From assembly GCA_016795425.1 (NCBI GenBank), contig JAEUHG010000166.1, positions 1 to 41,120 on the forward strand: DNA of 41,120 nt, read 5' to 3'. Source of the DNA: Verrucomicrobiales bacterium. Lineage in GTDB: Bacteria > Verrucomicrobiota > Verrucomicrobiia > Limisphaerales > CAIMTB01. Positions 32,311 through 40,489 of this stretch are shown here, piece by piece. The notes beneath the pieces are model-generated. The model ran no database searches and was not told where the DNA came from. It worked only from the letters and a program-made list of their open reading frames with translations. Made by a program: the position numbers and the translations under genes. Numbering within the stretch: the stretch's first letter is position 1; the number at the start of each line of letters is the position of its first letter.

Positions 32311-34430
32311 ATCCGCCCGACCTTCTCGAACGCGTGCCCCCCACCTTCCGACGGCGGCCCGTCCTCCTGGCCATGGGCGCCCTCATCGCCCTCGTCCTCT
32401 TCACCTGGCTTTTCCGCCCTCGATCCAATGGGTCGTCGACCGCCTATCATGAAGTGCGCAAAGGCGATTTCACCGTGTCCATTGTCGAAGGCGGCACCCT
32501 CACCGCCGTCAGCGAAGTCAGCATCCGCAACGAGGTCGAAGGCACCGCCCGCATCATCTACATCGTCCCCGAAGGCTCTTACGTGAAGAAGGGCGACCTG
32601 CTGGTCGAACTCGATTCGGCCCAGGCTCAGGACCAGATCAATCAACAGAACATCAACGTCGAAAAAGCCCAGTTCGCCCTCATCCAGGCCCAGGCGCAAC
32701 TCGACATCCAACGCAGCACCACCAACAGCGATATCCGCGCCGCGGCACTCAAACTCCGCTTTGCCCAGCTCGACCTCGAAAAATTCGACCAGGGCCAGCA
32801 GGTCGTTGATCTCGTCGAAGCCAGTAACAAACTCGTCCAGGCCGAGGCCCAACTGTCCGTCAATCTCGATAACTTTCTCAATTCCTCCAACCTCGCCACC
32901 AAAGGCTACGAAACCAAACAGCGCCTCGACAGCGACCGGTTGTCGGTCATGAACACCCGCAACTCGCTCATCGTCGCCAGCAACCAACTCTGGATGCTGA
33001 AGAAGTTCGACCTCGCCAAACTTCGCGAAAAATACGAGTCCGACGTCCGCGAAGCCGAACAGGAACTCACCCGCGTCATCGCCCAAAGCACCCGCCGCAT
33101 CGCCCAATACGAGGCCGATCTCATCACCCAGTCCAATACCCTGGCCCTCAGCCAACGCAAACTCGACCGCGACCGCAAGAACCTCGACGCGTGTAAAGTC
33201 CAAGCACCCCAGGATGGCCTCGTCGTCTATCCCGTCGGCGAAAACCGCTTCTCCCAGGAATCCCTCATCGAGGAAGGCGCCGTAGTGCGCAATCGCCAGG
33301 AACTTATCAAGCTCCCCGATACCTCGCGCATGAAGGTCACCGTCAAGGTCCATGAATCCCACGTCAACATGGTCCGCCCCGGCCTGCCTGCCTTCGTCGT
33401 CCTCGATTCCATGCCCGATACCCGCTTCGCCGCCGTCGTTGAAAAGGTCGGACTGCTCCCCGACACCTCGTCCCGATGGGGCAACCCCAATCTCAAGGTC
33501 TACAACACCGACGTTCACATCACCGACGGGCTCCCGGACATCAAGCCGGGTGTCTCCGCCAAGGCCGAAATCATCATCACCAACATCTCCGACAGCCTCT
33601 CCGTTCCAATTCAGGCGGTCACCACCCTCAAGGGACGCCAGGTGGTCTACCTCGCCAACGGAGAACAGGGCGAGGCCAAGCCCGTCGAGGTCGGTATGTA
33701 CAACACCAAGTTCATCCAGATCCTCTCCGGTATTTCCGCCGGTGACCGCGTCCTGCTCGCCCCACCCTTCGACAGCGAGGAACGCGACATCGAGGGCGCG
33801 GTGCTCGCCGAAAACGAGAAATCCGCGGTCGCCCGTACCAACCAAGCCCGCCCATCCGCCTCGTCCACGAACAACGCCGTCGCTACGCCACGCACCCCAG
33901 GCGGCCCAGCCAACGGCATCGCCCCCGCCCGCGAGGATCGCAATGCCCTCGGTGGACCGCCCGCCCCGGGCGCCCCTCCGGGCGCCACAGCCCCGCCCGG
34001 AGGCAATGCCGAGGGGGCTCCCGGCGGCACCCGCCAGGGCCGGTCCGGATTCAATCCCGAGGAAATGGTCAAACAGTTCGACAAGGACGGCGACGGACAA
34101 CTCAACGATGAGGAACGCCAGGCCATGCGCGCCGCCATGGGAGCCCGTTTCGGCCAGGGTGGCCCCGGCGGTCAAGGCGGCGGCCGCGGCGGATTCAATC
34201 GCGAAGAGATGCTCAAGCAGTACGATAAGGACGGTGACGGACAGTTGAGCGAGGAGGAGCGCGCGGCCATGCGCCAAGCCTTCGGCGGATCCCGCACCAA
34301 CCGATCCGATCGCCCCAGGGGCAACCGGCAAAACGGGGAAAATGGCGACGGTGAAAATCGACAGCCTCCGCGCAATCGCAGCGAAAACTCCGAAACCCGA
34401 CCTGCCCCGCCCACCCCGCCTACCCCCTGA
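32307..34430 (+). CDS. Periplasmic adaptor (MacA/HlyD-like) with C-terminal EF-hand pair
   Basis: The 707-residue adaptor starts at ATG 32307 within the TolC stop (ATGA). It has an N-terminal membrane anchor (VLLAMGALIALVLFTWLF) and a beta-barrel/lipoyl part starting YHEVRKGDFTVSIVEGGTL. A long coiled coil follows (about 95-300, rich in Gln, Ala and Leu). The second half-lipoyl is ACKVQAPQDGLVVYP, then the barrel and membrane-proximal domains up to about residue 510. Unusually it continues with a Pro/Gly/Ala-rich linker and two EF-hand loops, DKDGDGQLNDEE (from residue 592) and DKDGDGQLSEEE (from residue 640). These sit in 48-residue tandem units beginning GFNPEEM and GFNREEM. The tail is Arg/Asn/Pro-rich. 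Calcium binding is predicted from canonical loop positions. Confidence 0.92.
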   Translation: MNPPDLLERVPPTFRRRPVLLAMGALIALVLFTWLFRPRSNGSSTAYHEVRKGDFTVSIVEGGTLTAVSEVSIRNEVEGTARIIYIVPEGSYVKKGDLLVELDSAQAQDQINQQNINVEKAQFALIQAQAQLDIQRSTTNSDIRAAALKLRFAQLDLEKFDQGQQVVDLVEASNKLVQAEAQLSVNLDNFLNSSNLATKGYETKQRLDSDRLSVMNTRNSLIVASNQLWMLKKFDLAKLREKYESDVREAEQELTRVIAQSTRRIAQYEADLITQSNTLALSQRKLDRDRKNLDACKVQAPQDGLVVYPVGENRFSQESLIEEGAVVRNRQELIKLPDTSRMKVTVKVHESHVNMVRPGLPAFVVLDSMPDTRFAAVVEKVGLLPDTSSRWGNPNLKVYNTDVHITDGLPDIKPGVSAKAEIIITNISDSLSVPIQAVTTLKGRQVVYLANGEQGEAKPVEVGMYNTKFIQILSGISAGDRVLLAPPFDSEERDIEGAVLAENEKSAVARTNQARPSASSTNNAVATPRTPGGPANGIAPAREDRNALGGPPAPGAPPGATAPPGGNAEGAPGGTRQGRSGFNPEEMVKQFDKDGDGQLNDEERQAMRAAMGARFGQGGPGGQGGGRGGFNREEMLKQYDKDGDGQLSEEERAAMRQAFGGSRTNRSDRPRGNRQNGENGDGENRQPPRNRSENSETRPAPPTPPTP

Positions 34431-34434
34431 CGGC

Positions 34435-35154
34435 ATGCCCAGACCGTCCGCTATCATTCGCATCGAAGGCGTCAAAAAGCGCTACGTCCTCGGCGGTGAA
34501 AACGAGGTGCTCGCCCTCCGCCATGTCGACCTCGCCGTCGAGGCCGGCACCTACCTCGCCATCATGGGACCCTCCGGTTCCGGAAAATCCACGATGCTCA
34601 ACATTCTCGGCTGTCTCGACCGACCCAGCGCCGGCAGTTACTGGCTCGGCGGCGAAGACGTCTCGCGAATGCCCGATGACCAACTTTCCGAGGCTCGCGG
34701 ACGCAAGATCGGCTTTATTTTCCAGTCCTACAATCTCATCGCCCAACTCACCGTCCTCGAAAACATCCAGGTGCCGTTGCTCTACCAGGGCAAGGATGTG
34801 CGCCTCTTCCATGACCGTTGCCTGGATCTCGCGCGCTTGGTGGGCCTGGGCGACCGTCTCGGGCATCGCCCGAACCAACTTTCCGGCGGGCAGCAGCAGC
34901 GCGTCGCCATTGCCCGGTCCCTCGTCAATGACCCGCTCATGCTCCTCGCCGACGAGCCCACCGGCAATCTCGACTCCCGAACGGGCACGGAGGTGCTCGA
35001 CCTCATCGATCGCCTCAATCAGGCCGGCAAGACCATCATTCTTGTCACCCACGATGAACGCGTCGCCGCGCGCGCCCACCGCGTCGTCCATATGAAGGAC
35101 GGCGTCATCGATCGCGAAGTCGTGAACCGCCCTCCTCCAGCCCCGAGCCGATGA
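34435..35154 (+). CDS. MacB-type ABC transporter ATP-binding protein
   Basis: This 239-residue ATPase is of the LolD/MacB/FtsE group. Walker A is GPSGSGKS (45-52) and the Q loop is GFIFQSYNLIAQLT. The signature is LSGGQQQR (149-156), Walker B is LMLLADEPTGNLDS and the H-loop is VTHDE. The start is ATG 34435, four bases after the adaptor stop; the frame is open upstream but only as a shadow of the adaptor. With the following permease it makes a split MacB, in which ATPase and permease are separate proteins. It powers the tripartite pump mechanically from the cytoplasmic side. Confidence 0.95.
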   Translation: MPRPSAIIRIEGVKKRYVLGGENEVLALRHVDLAVEAGTYLAIMGPSGSGKSTMLNILGCLDRPSAGSYWLGGEDVSRMPDDQLSEARGRKIGFIFQSYNLIAQLTVLENIQVPLLYQGKDVRLFHDRCLDLARLVGLGDRLGHRPNQLSGGQQQRVAIARSLVNDPLMLLADEPTGNLDSRTGTEVLDLIDRLNQAGKTIILVTHDERVAARAHRVVHMKDGVIDREVVNRPPPAPSR

Positions 35155-35176
35155 ACCACCGCTTCCGAGCCCGTCC

Positions 35177-36487
35177 ATGATCAGTTACCAGCTCGCCAGC
35201 ACCATCCGCCTCGGCGTCAAAAGCCTGCTGCTGCACAAGCTGCGCTCGGCGCTCACCATGCTGGGCATCATCTTTGGCGTCTGCTCGGTCATCGCCATGC
35301 TCGCCATCGGTGAAGGCGCATCTTACGAAGCTCAGGAAGCCATCAAGAAGCTCGGCAGCAACAACATCCTCCTCCGCAGCGTCAAACCGCCTGAACAGGC
35401 ACGGCAACAAGGCGGCGGGGGAGGAGGCGGTGGGGGCGGACCCCGGGGCATGCAGCTCAAGTACGGCCTCACCTACCAGGATGGTTCCCGCCTCCAAACC
35501 ACCATCCCAGGCGTCAAACGCGTCCTGCCCATGCGCATCATCCGCGAAAATGTCCGGTTCGATCGCAATGAGGTCCCCTGCCAGGTCATCGGCACGTTGC
35601 CGTTCTATCCCGAGGTCGCCGGCGCCGCCATCGTGCGCGGCCGTTTCCTGGCTCATATCGACGAGGTCCACCAGGACAACGTGTGCATCATCACCACCGG
35701 CCTCGCCCGCCGCCTCTTCCCTCACCAGGATCCCCTCGAGCACTCCGTCAAGATTGACGCCTTCTATTACCGCGTCGTGGGCGTTCTCCAGGAACGCAGC
35801 CAGCCCGAACAACGCTCCCAGTCGGGCAAGATGGAGGGCCAACCGCTCGACAACAACGTCTACATTCCCCTCGGCGCGTCGCGCACCCGCTTTGGAGAAG
35901 TCCTGATTCGTCGCGCCGCCGGGAGTTTCGAAGCCGAGGAGGTCCAATTGCACCAAATCACCGTGCAAATGGAGAATACGGCCGCAGTCGAAACCGCTGA
36001 TCCCCAAATCAAAACCCTCCTCGACAAATTCCATGATCAGCAGGATTTCGAAATCATCGTCCCCCTCCAACTCCTTCGCCAGGCCGAACAAACCAAACGC
36101 ATCTTCAATATCGTCCTCGGCTCCATCGCCGCTATCTCCCTGCTCGTCGGCGGTATCGGCATCATGAACATCATGCTCGCGACCGTCACCGAGCGTACCC
36201 GGGAAATCGGCGTCCGCCGCGCCCTCGGCGCCAAACGCCGGGATATCACCCGCCAATTCCTCGTCGAGACCGTGGTGCTCTCCGTCGGCGGAGGCCTCAT
36301 CGGCGTCGTCGTCGGCGTCCTCACCCCCATTGTCGTCTCCCAGCTGACGACCATGAAAACCATCGTCACCGTCTGGTCCGTCCTTCTCGCCTTCGGCATC
36401 TCCGGCGCCGTCGGTATCGTCTTTGGTCTCTACCCCGCCAAAGCTGCCGCTCGACTCGATCCCATCGACGCCCTCCGCCACGAATAA
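35177..36487 (+). CDS. MacB/FtsX-type ABC permease
   Basis: The 436-residue permease has the MacB topology. One N-terminal helix (ALTMLGIIFGVCSVIAMLAI) is followed by a periplasmic MacB_PCD domain of about 240 residues and three C-terminal helices. The coupling region reads ATVTERTREIGVRRALGAKR, diagnostic for this family, and the protein ends in the typical LDPIDALRHE. An uninterrupted run of ten glycines lies at about residues 79-88 (35410-35440), in the periplasmic domain close to helix 1. The permease should couple ATP hydrolysis to movement of substrate from periplasm to the TolC channel. It is last in the four-gene operon. Confidence 0.95.
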   Translation: MISYQLASTIRLGVKSLLLHKLRSALTMLGIIFGVCSVIAMLAIGEGASYEAQEAIKKLGSNNILLRSVKPPEQARQQGGGGGGGGGGPRGMQLKYGLTYQDGSRLQTTIPGVKRVLPMRIIRENVRFDRNEVPCQVIGTLPFYPEVAGAAIVRGRFLAHIDEVHQDNVCIITTGLARRLFPHQDPLEHSVKIDAFYYRVVGVLQERSQPEQRSQSGKMEGQPLDNNVYIPLGASRTRFGEVLIRRAAGSFEAEEVQLHQITVQMENTAAVETADPQIKTLLDKFHDQQDFEIIVPLQLLRQAEQTKRIFNIVLGSIAAISLLVGGIGIMNIMLATVTERTREIGVRRALGAKRRDITRQFLVETVVLSVGGGLIGVVVGVLTPIVVSQLTTMKTIVTVWSVLLAFGISGAVGIVFGLYPAKAAARLDPIDALRHE

Positions 36488-36501
36488 CCATTCCCCTTCC
36501 C

Positions 36502-37536
36502 TCATTCCCCCGAAGGCGTCGGCATGACCGTCCCCGGCGCCACCGGAATCCCAAACCGCGGGGAACCATCGGGGTTCCATCCAAAATTCTGCATCAGGAT
36601 CATCCGGTTCCACCCCGCTCCGGAATGCTTCGCCGCATGGTAGATCAGCCAGTCTTCCTTCCCATCCCTCGACTTCACAAAACTCCCATGCCCCGGACCA
36701 AACACCTCTCCCGTTTTGGCGAACACCGGATGCGCCGATTTACTCCAGCTATCCCGATTCATCGGATCCCCTCCCGTCCATCGCAATTGGCCGAAACAGT
36801 AATCGTCCGTCCAACTCCCCGACGCCGAGTAAATCACGAAAAGTTGGTCTCCGTTCCACAACACCTGGGGACCCTCGTTGACCCAGGGTTTGCCCCGGCG
36901 CTCCCAATCGTGGTCGGGACGGGACAATCGCACGCGCGCCCCGACGACCGTCCAGGGGTTCTCCATGCGCGCGATGTAGAGATCCTGAGCCACGTTCTCC
37001 GTTCCCTCCCAACCCGACCATAGAAAGTACAACTGACCTCCCGGAAGCCGTAGCACGGTACCGTCGATAGCCCATCGATCGGGTGTCGCCGCCATCTTCC
37101 CTCGAAACTTGAACGGGTCCCGAGGATCCGCTGTCGTGCCCTCCAGCACGTACATCCGGTGGTTCGCGTTGTCCCCATCATCCGCTGCGACGTAGATATA
37201 CCATCGGTCGGCCAGCCAATGCAGTTCCGGTGCCCAGAGTTCCTTGGAATACGCCGTCCCTGGCGGTGGTCGCCAGACCTCCGTCCACTCGTTGGACCCC
37301 AAATCCTGCAAGCGCGACGCCCGCAGAACTCCAATGCCGCCGGCACGCGATTGGCAGAAGTAATAGTCGTCGCCTCTCCGTACCACCCAAGGATCCGCTC
37401 CCGTCGGTACGATCGGATTCACAAACGTGCCGGCCGCCCATCCTCGCCAACCCATCACGGCGACCCCCAACACCATCACCAACCTCCACAGGGTTGTCCC
37501 ATGGCTCCAACCGGGGTCGCATCGCAAGCGCTGCAT
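36502..37536 (-). CDS. Secreted glycoside hydrolase family 43 enzyme
   Basis: The 344-residue protein has a signal peptide (LWRLVMVLGVAVMGWRGWAA) and the five-bladed propeller motifs of GH43. The catalytic base is Asp48 in TGADPWVV, the pKa-modulating Asp158 lies in WAIDGTVL and the general acid Glu221 in WVNEGPQVL. The substrate-site motif KELWAPELHW is also present. GH43 members cleave arabinose or xylose side chains from plant polysaccharides; the specificity cannot be read here. ATG 37536 is assumed; the internal ATG for MVLGVAVMG is an alternative. It is convergent with the efflux permease, with a 14-base gap, and divergent from the methyltransferase. Confidence 0.92.
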   Translation of the reverse strand: MQRLRCDPGWSHGTTLWRLVMVLGVAVMGWRGWAAGTFVNPIVPTGADPWVVRRGDDYYFCQSRAGGIGVLRASRLQDLGSNEWTEVWRPPPGTAYSKELWAPELHWLADRWYIYVAADDGDNANHRMYVLEGTTADPRDPFKFRGKMAATPDRWAIDGTVLRLPGGQLYFLWSGWEGTENVAQDLYIARMENPWTVVGARVRLSRPDHDWERRGKPWVNEGPQVLWNGDQLFVIYSASGSWTDDYCFGQLRWTGGDPMNRDSWSKSAHPVFAKTGEVFGPGHGSFVKSRDGKEDWLIYHAAKHSGAGWNRMILMQNFGWNPDGSPRFGIPVAPGTVMPTPSGE

Positions 37537-37630
37537 TCATCCCATCATGTAGCGCGGGAACACCAGGAGCGAGTGCACTTCCTAAAATGCCAAACAGAAC
37601 TCCCCCATCGTTGCCCTTCACCACCCCGGC

Positions 37631-38803
37631 ATGGTATCTCCGCCGCCCCTGATGCTTGAACCGATCACCCTCCAACCCGGCGACCGCGCCCGGTTGACCA
37701 TCGACAACATCGCCTACGGTGGTGCCGGCGTCGGTCGGATCCGCGATTTCGTGGTGTTTGTTCCATTCACCGCCCCAGGTGAAGAACTCGAAGTCGAATT
37801 CGTGGAGGTGAAGAAGAACTTCGCCCGCGCACGAGTCGTCGAGGTCCTGAAACCTTCCCCGGAACGTGCCACCCCCCCATGCCGGTTCTACGGCGATTGC
37901 GGCGGTTGCCAATACCAGCACCTGACCTACGAAGCCCAAATCCGACTGAAACAACGCCAAATCACGGACCTCATCCAGCGCCTCGGCGGCTTCGTCAACC
38001 CGCCCGTCCATCCGATCATCCCTTGTCCGACACCCTACGCCTACCGGAACCGGATCATGGTTCGTAGCCAGTGGGACAAGTTTGCCCGCCGACTCGTCGT
38101 CGGCTTTATCCGCCACGACAACCGACTCGTCGTCGATGTCGATCATTGCCCCATCGCCGAACCCGTCCTCAACGAGCAACTTCTCGCCGTCCGCGCTCAA
38201 CCCCCTCCCAAGGGTGGCATCAAAGTTACCCTCCGCCTGCCTCCGCTCGACTGGGATGTCCCTGCCGATTCCTTTTTCCAAAACAACTTCCACCTGCTTC
38301 CGCGCCTCATCGAAACCGTCCGCCAACGGGTGCAATCCAGCGGGGCGCGATTCCTGATCGACGCCTACTGCGGCGTCGGCTTCTTTGCCTTGGAATGCGC
38401 GCCAGTCATCGAACGATTCAGCGGCGTCGAAATCGACAAGACGGCGATCAAAGCCGCGCGTCGCAATCTTGAAAAGCGGGGCATCAGCAATGGCGATTTC
38501 ATCGCCGGCCCGGCCGAAGAATGGATTCCCGCCCTGCTCCAGCGATTCCCGGCCGACCGCACCGTCGTCGTCACTGATCCCCCACGCGTCGGCTGCGCTC
38601 CGCCCTTCATCGAGTCGCTTCGTAAATCACGTCCGCACCAGGTCATCTACGTCAGTTGTCACCCAGCTACGCTGGCGCGCGATTTAAAGGCGCTCTGCGC
38701 CGATGGGGTTTACCGCCTCGAAAGTGTCACCCCTCTGGACATGTTCCCCCAAACTCAGCACGTCGAGTGCGTGGCGGATCTGCGATGGACGGGAAATTCA
38801 TGA
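37631..38803 (+). CDS. 23S rRNA/tRNA uracil-C5 methyltransferase (TrmA/RlmD family)
   Basis: The 390-residue enzyme transfers a methyl group from SAM to C5 of a uridine in RNA. It starts with a TRAM RNA-binding domain (ITLQPGDRARLTIDNIAYGG). A four-cysteine Fe-S site follows: Cys84, Cys90 and Cys93 in CRFYGDCGGC, with Cys173 in DHCPIAEP. The SAM-dependent domain has FFQNN, DAYCGVGFF, DPPR (317-320) and the nucleophile Cys343 in VSCHPATLARD. The general base is Glu379 in DMFPQTQHVE. It is shorter than E. coli RlmD, with a reduced central region around residues 180-213. The exact target uridine is not predictable. ATG 37652 (MLEPITL) is an alternative start. Confidence 0.93.
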   Translation: MVSPPPLMLEPITLQPGDRARLTIDNIAYGGAGVGRIRDFVVFVPFTAPGEELEVEFVEVKKNFARARVVEVLKPSPERATPPCRFYGDCGGCQYQHLTYEAQIRLKQRQITDLIQRLGGFVNPPVHPIIPCPTPYAYRNRIMVRSQWDKFARRLVVGFIRHDNRLVVDVDHCPIAEPVLNEQLLAVRAQPPPKGGIKVTLRLPPLDWDVPADSFFQNNFHLLPRLIETVRQRVQSSGARFLIDAYCGVGFFALECAPVIERFSGVEIDKTAIKAARRNLEKRGISNGDFIAGPAEEWIPALLQRFPADRTVVVTDPPRVGCAPPFIESLRKSRPHQVIYVSCHPATLARDLKALCADGVYRLESVTPLDMFPQTQHVECVADLRWTGNS

Positions 38804-39029
38804 GGCACGGCCAGCGTCGCGCCATCCGTCACTTTGGGAATCCCATCGACCGTGAACCCGTACGGGTCCTGCAACCCGTCGTGGCGAGAGCTTCATTGTT
38901 GGGACCCCAAAAAAAGACTCGAACGGTGGTCGCTTTCGCAACCACCGCCCGGAATGACTAGGGAACCGACGAATCCGGGAACAAACGCATCCCTGGATAT
39001 CGTTCCCGACCCCCACATTTAAACCATCG

Positions 39030-39056
39030 GGCAGGCCGGCCCCCCCGGGGCTTGCC
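39030..39056 (-). terminator. Candidate terminator of the CTERM protein gene
   Basis: GGCAGGCC (39030-39037) pairs with GGCTTGCC (39049-39056) through 8 base pairs with one G-T wobble, around a C/G-rich loop. It lies 12 bases after the stop codon of the minus-strand gene. A TTT follows about 7 bases after the stem. The position supports a terminator, although the U-tract is short. The remaining part of the 265-base gap (38804-39029) holds only short palindromes, such as ACCCGTACGGGT at 38856-38867 and a CGGTGGT/ACCACCG stem at 38924-38947. Confidence 0.4.
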
Positions 39057-39068
39057 TTTGATCCTCGC

Positions 39069-39740
39069 TCAGGCGACCGCAAAGCGCCGGTAAACACCAA
39101 GGCCCAGAACGCCCGTTCCAAGCAGGGCCAAGGCCCAACCATTGTCGCTCACGCCATAGGTATTCACGTATGAGTCGCTGCCACCTTGAGGCTGGATCGA
39201 TTGAACGTGGAGACCGATGCGGAGGCCACCCGTGATGTCAGTGGTCGGATCGGTGGCCGCCAGCGCCAGGGCCGCGAGGGTATCGGCATAGGTCTTGCCG
39301 CCGATCAGATTGAAGAAAATGCTCACCGTTTCGCCCGGATTCACGCCGTTGGACGACGTCGGAGCATCCGAATCAGCCGCGAAATCTCCGACCGAAGTAT
39401 TGAAGTCGACGGCATTGCCACCCGGAAGGTCGCCAGGGCTCGCCCCTTGGCTGAACGAAACGCCCGCGCTATTGCCCACGCTGGCGATGCCCAGAAGGCT
39501 GCCGTCGTCGAAATAAATGTCCGTGATGGACGATCCGACCGAACCGGTATTCTTGAACTTGAACTCGACCTTGCCGCCACCTGCGTCGAGGACATCGACA
39601 GACAGTTGGCTGGCAACATCGGTATTGCCGTTGTTGGTGATCTTGGTGAAACCGATGGTCAGCGCTGACGCGGACCCGGCCGACAAAAGTCCACACACGG
39701 CGGCGATCGCCAGGGTGGACGGGGAGGTGGTGTGTTTCAT
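39069..39740 (-). CDS. Secreted protein with VPDSG-like CTERM sorting signal
   Basis: The 223-residue protein has a signal peptide (LAIAAVCGLLSAGSASA) and a Gly/Ser/Asn/Asp-rich beta-type body with no catalytic motif. At the C-terminus it shows the tripartite form of exosortase substrates: a short motif VSDNG, a hydrophobic helix (WALALLGTGVLGLGVY) and a basic end (RRFAVA). It resembles the VPDSG-CTERM class known from Verrucomicrobiota and Lentisphaerota, with Ser in place of Pro. Such proteins are thought to be processed by an exosortase and released to the surface or matrix. No exosortase gene lies in this window. A sigma-54 promoter match lies about 64 bases upstream of the start codon. 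Confidence 0.85.
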   Translation of the reverse strand: MKHTTSPSTLAIAAVCGLLSAGSASALTIGFTKITNNGNTDVASQLSVDVLDAGGGKVEFKFKNTGSVGSSITDIYFDDGSLLGIASVGNSAGVSFSQGASPGDLPGGNAVDFNTSVGDFAADSDAPTSSNGVNPGETVSIFFNLIGGKTYADTLAALALAATDPTTDITGGLRIGLHVQSIQPQGGSDSYVNTYGVSDNGWALALLGTGVLGLGVYRRFAVA

Positions 39741-39803
39741 GGATGTTGTGTGGACGATGCGTCCAGAAGACTACGGAATTCTCCTACCGTTCACCCCCCA
39801 CCA

Positions 39804-39820
39804 AGCAACCCGCGTGCCAA
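39804..39820 (-). promoter_or_regulatory. Sigma-54 (-24/-12) promoter of the CTERM protein gene
   Basis: On the minus strand the sequence TTGGCACG-CGGG-TTGCT matches the core sigma-54 consensus TGGCACG-N4-TTGCW at every defined position. The -24 GG pairs with 39817-39818 and the -12 GC with 39805-39806. Transcription would begin near 39793, leaving an untranslated leader of about 50 bases before the ATG at 39740. Sigma-54 promoters require an enhancer-binding activator; the PrsR protein encoded at 7193-8545 belongs to the family that controls PEP-CTERM genes and is the best candidate. Confidence 0.8.
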
Positions 39821-39857
39821 CGCCTCACCAAACATCCCGACTCCATTTCAAAAACTT

Positions 39858-39941
39858 AAAGCCTTGGTTATCAGTACAATAGTTCCAGCTGGCTTTCTCA
39901 CAACGCCCCCTCTTACCTCCCCATAGGCGATTAATGTAATC
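39858..39941. promoter_or_regulatory. Inverted repeats upstream of the sigma-54 promoter (candidate activator sites)
   Basis: Two dyads lie upstream of the -24/-12 element, where an enhancer-binding protein would bind. The first is AAAGCC (39858-39863) and GGCTTT (39891-39896), with further partial pairing of TTGG and CCA inside. The second is a perfect GATTA-ATG-TAATC at 39929-39941. Their centres lie roughly 60 and 118 bases upstream of the -24 GG. That either is a PrsR site is inference. Confidence 0.35.
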
Positions 39942-40489
39942 ACCTCCTGCACTCCATTTGGACTAGAAGATTTCCTTAAAAAGGTTGCAGGAGCGTTTCG
40001 GCAAGGGATTTCTTGAAAACCAGCATTTCGTAGCCGTCGGTTTCTACACCATGCCCGAAGCTCATCCCGTTAATCATTCCGACGATCCGATTGGCTCTAC
40101 AGCGGGTCGCTTTGAGCAATGAGGGATCATCCGAACAAGCGGCCTCGCCCCAAACCTTGGGATTCCTCTGATTCTCCAATCAGGATTCGCAGGCACCGCG
40201 CCGGGTCCGCTCAAGTCTCGCCACCCTCAGGCGTCGGAAGCGCTTACAGATCCCAGAGTCCATCCATATGCTGCGCGTGATCGACGACGCGCCAGTCCCC
40301 ACCGGCGATGGAGGAATCGATCTCTCTCGAATCTCCCTTTGACGTTGGGAGGACATCCACTCGAACGGCCATCGACTCCCGACGACCTCGCCCGACCTTG
40401 TGCGGATGCCTGCTCTTGCTACATTGAGGCCCACGTCTGCAGCCCAAGCCGCCGCGGATGTCCTCCTGAGGAAACCAAGCAAACACGGT

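Larger units (their letters stand above)
39741..40489. other. Gene-poor stretch between the CTERM protein gene and sodA
   Basis: These 749 bases contain no gene I can support. The first ~200 bases hold the sigma-54 promoter and the inverted repeats listed separately. The part from about 39840 to 40200 is visibly richer in A and T than the rest of the window. A CTGATT/AATCAG hairpin lies at 40168-40183. Short open frames exist (for example 39976-40179 minus, which would need a TTG start) but show no recognisable domain. Confidence 0.6.

Noticed and set aside
32133..34475. Very long open frame (780 codons) on the minus strand opposite the efflux adaptor
   Set aside because: It mirrors the adaptor in codon phase and has low-complexity Gly/Asp/Glu/Leu/Val composition. 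GC-rich codon bias produces such antisense frames; the plus-strand frame has clear family motifs.
38856..38867. 12-base palindrome ACCCGTACGGGT downstream of the methyltransferase
   Set aside because: No T-tract or repeat partner; short GC-rich palindromes of this size recur in the window (for example GCGACCGGTCGC at 15536-15547).
38804..38961. Short plus-strand frame following the methyltransferase
   Set aside because: No domain, no start signal and composition typical of non-coding GC-rich sequence.
39976..40179. 67-codon minus-strand frame near sodA
   Set aside because: It needs a TTG start, has no ribosome-binding site and shows no domain. It could be a fragment but cannot be supported as a gene.
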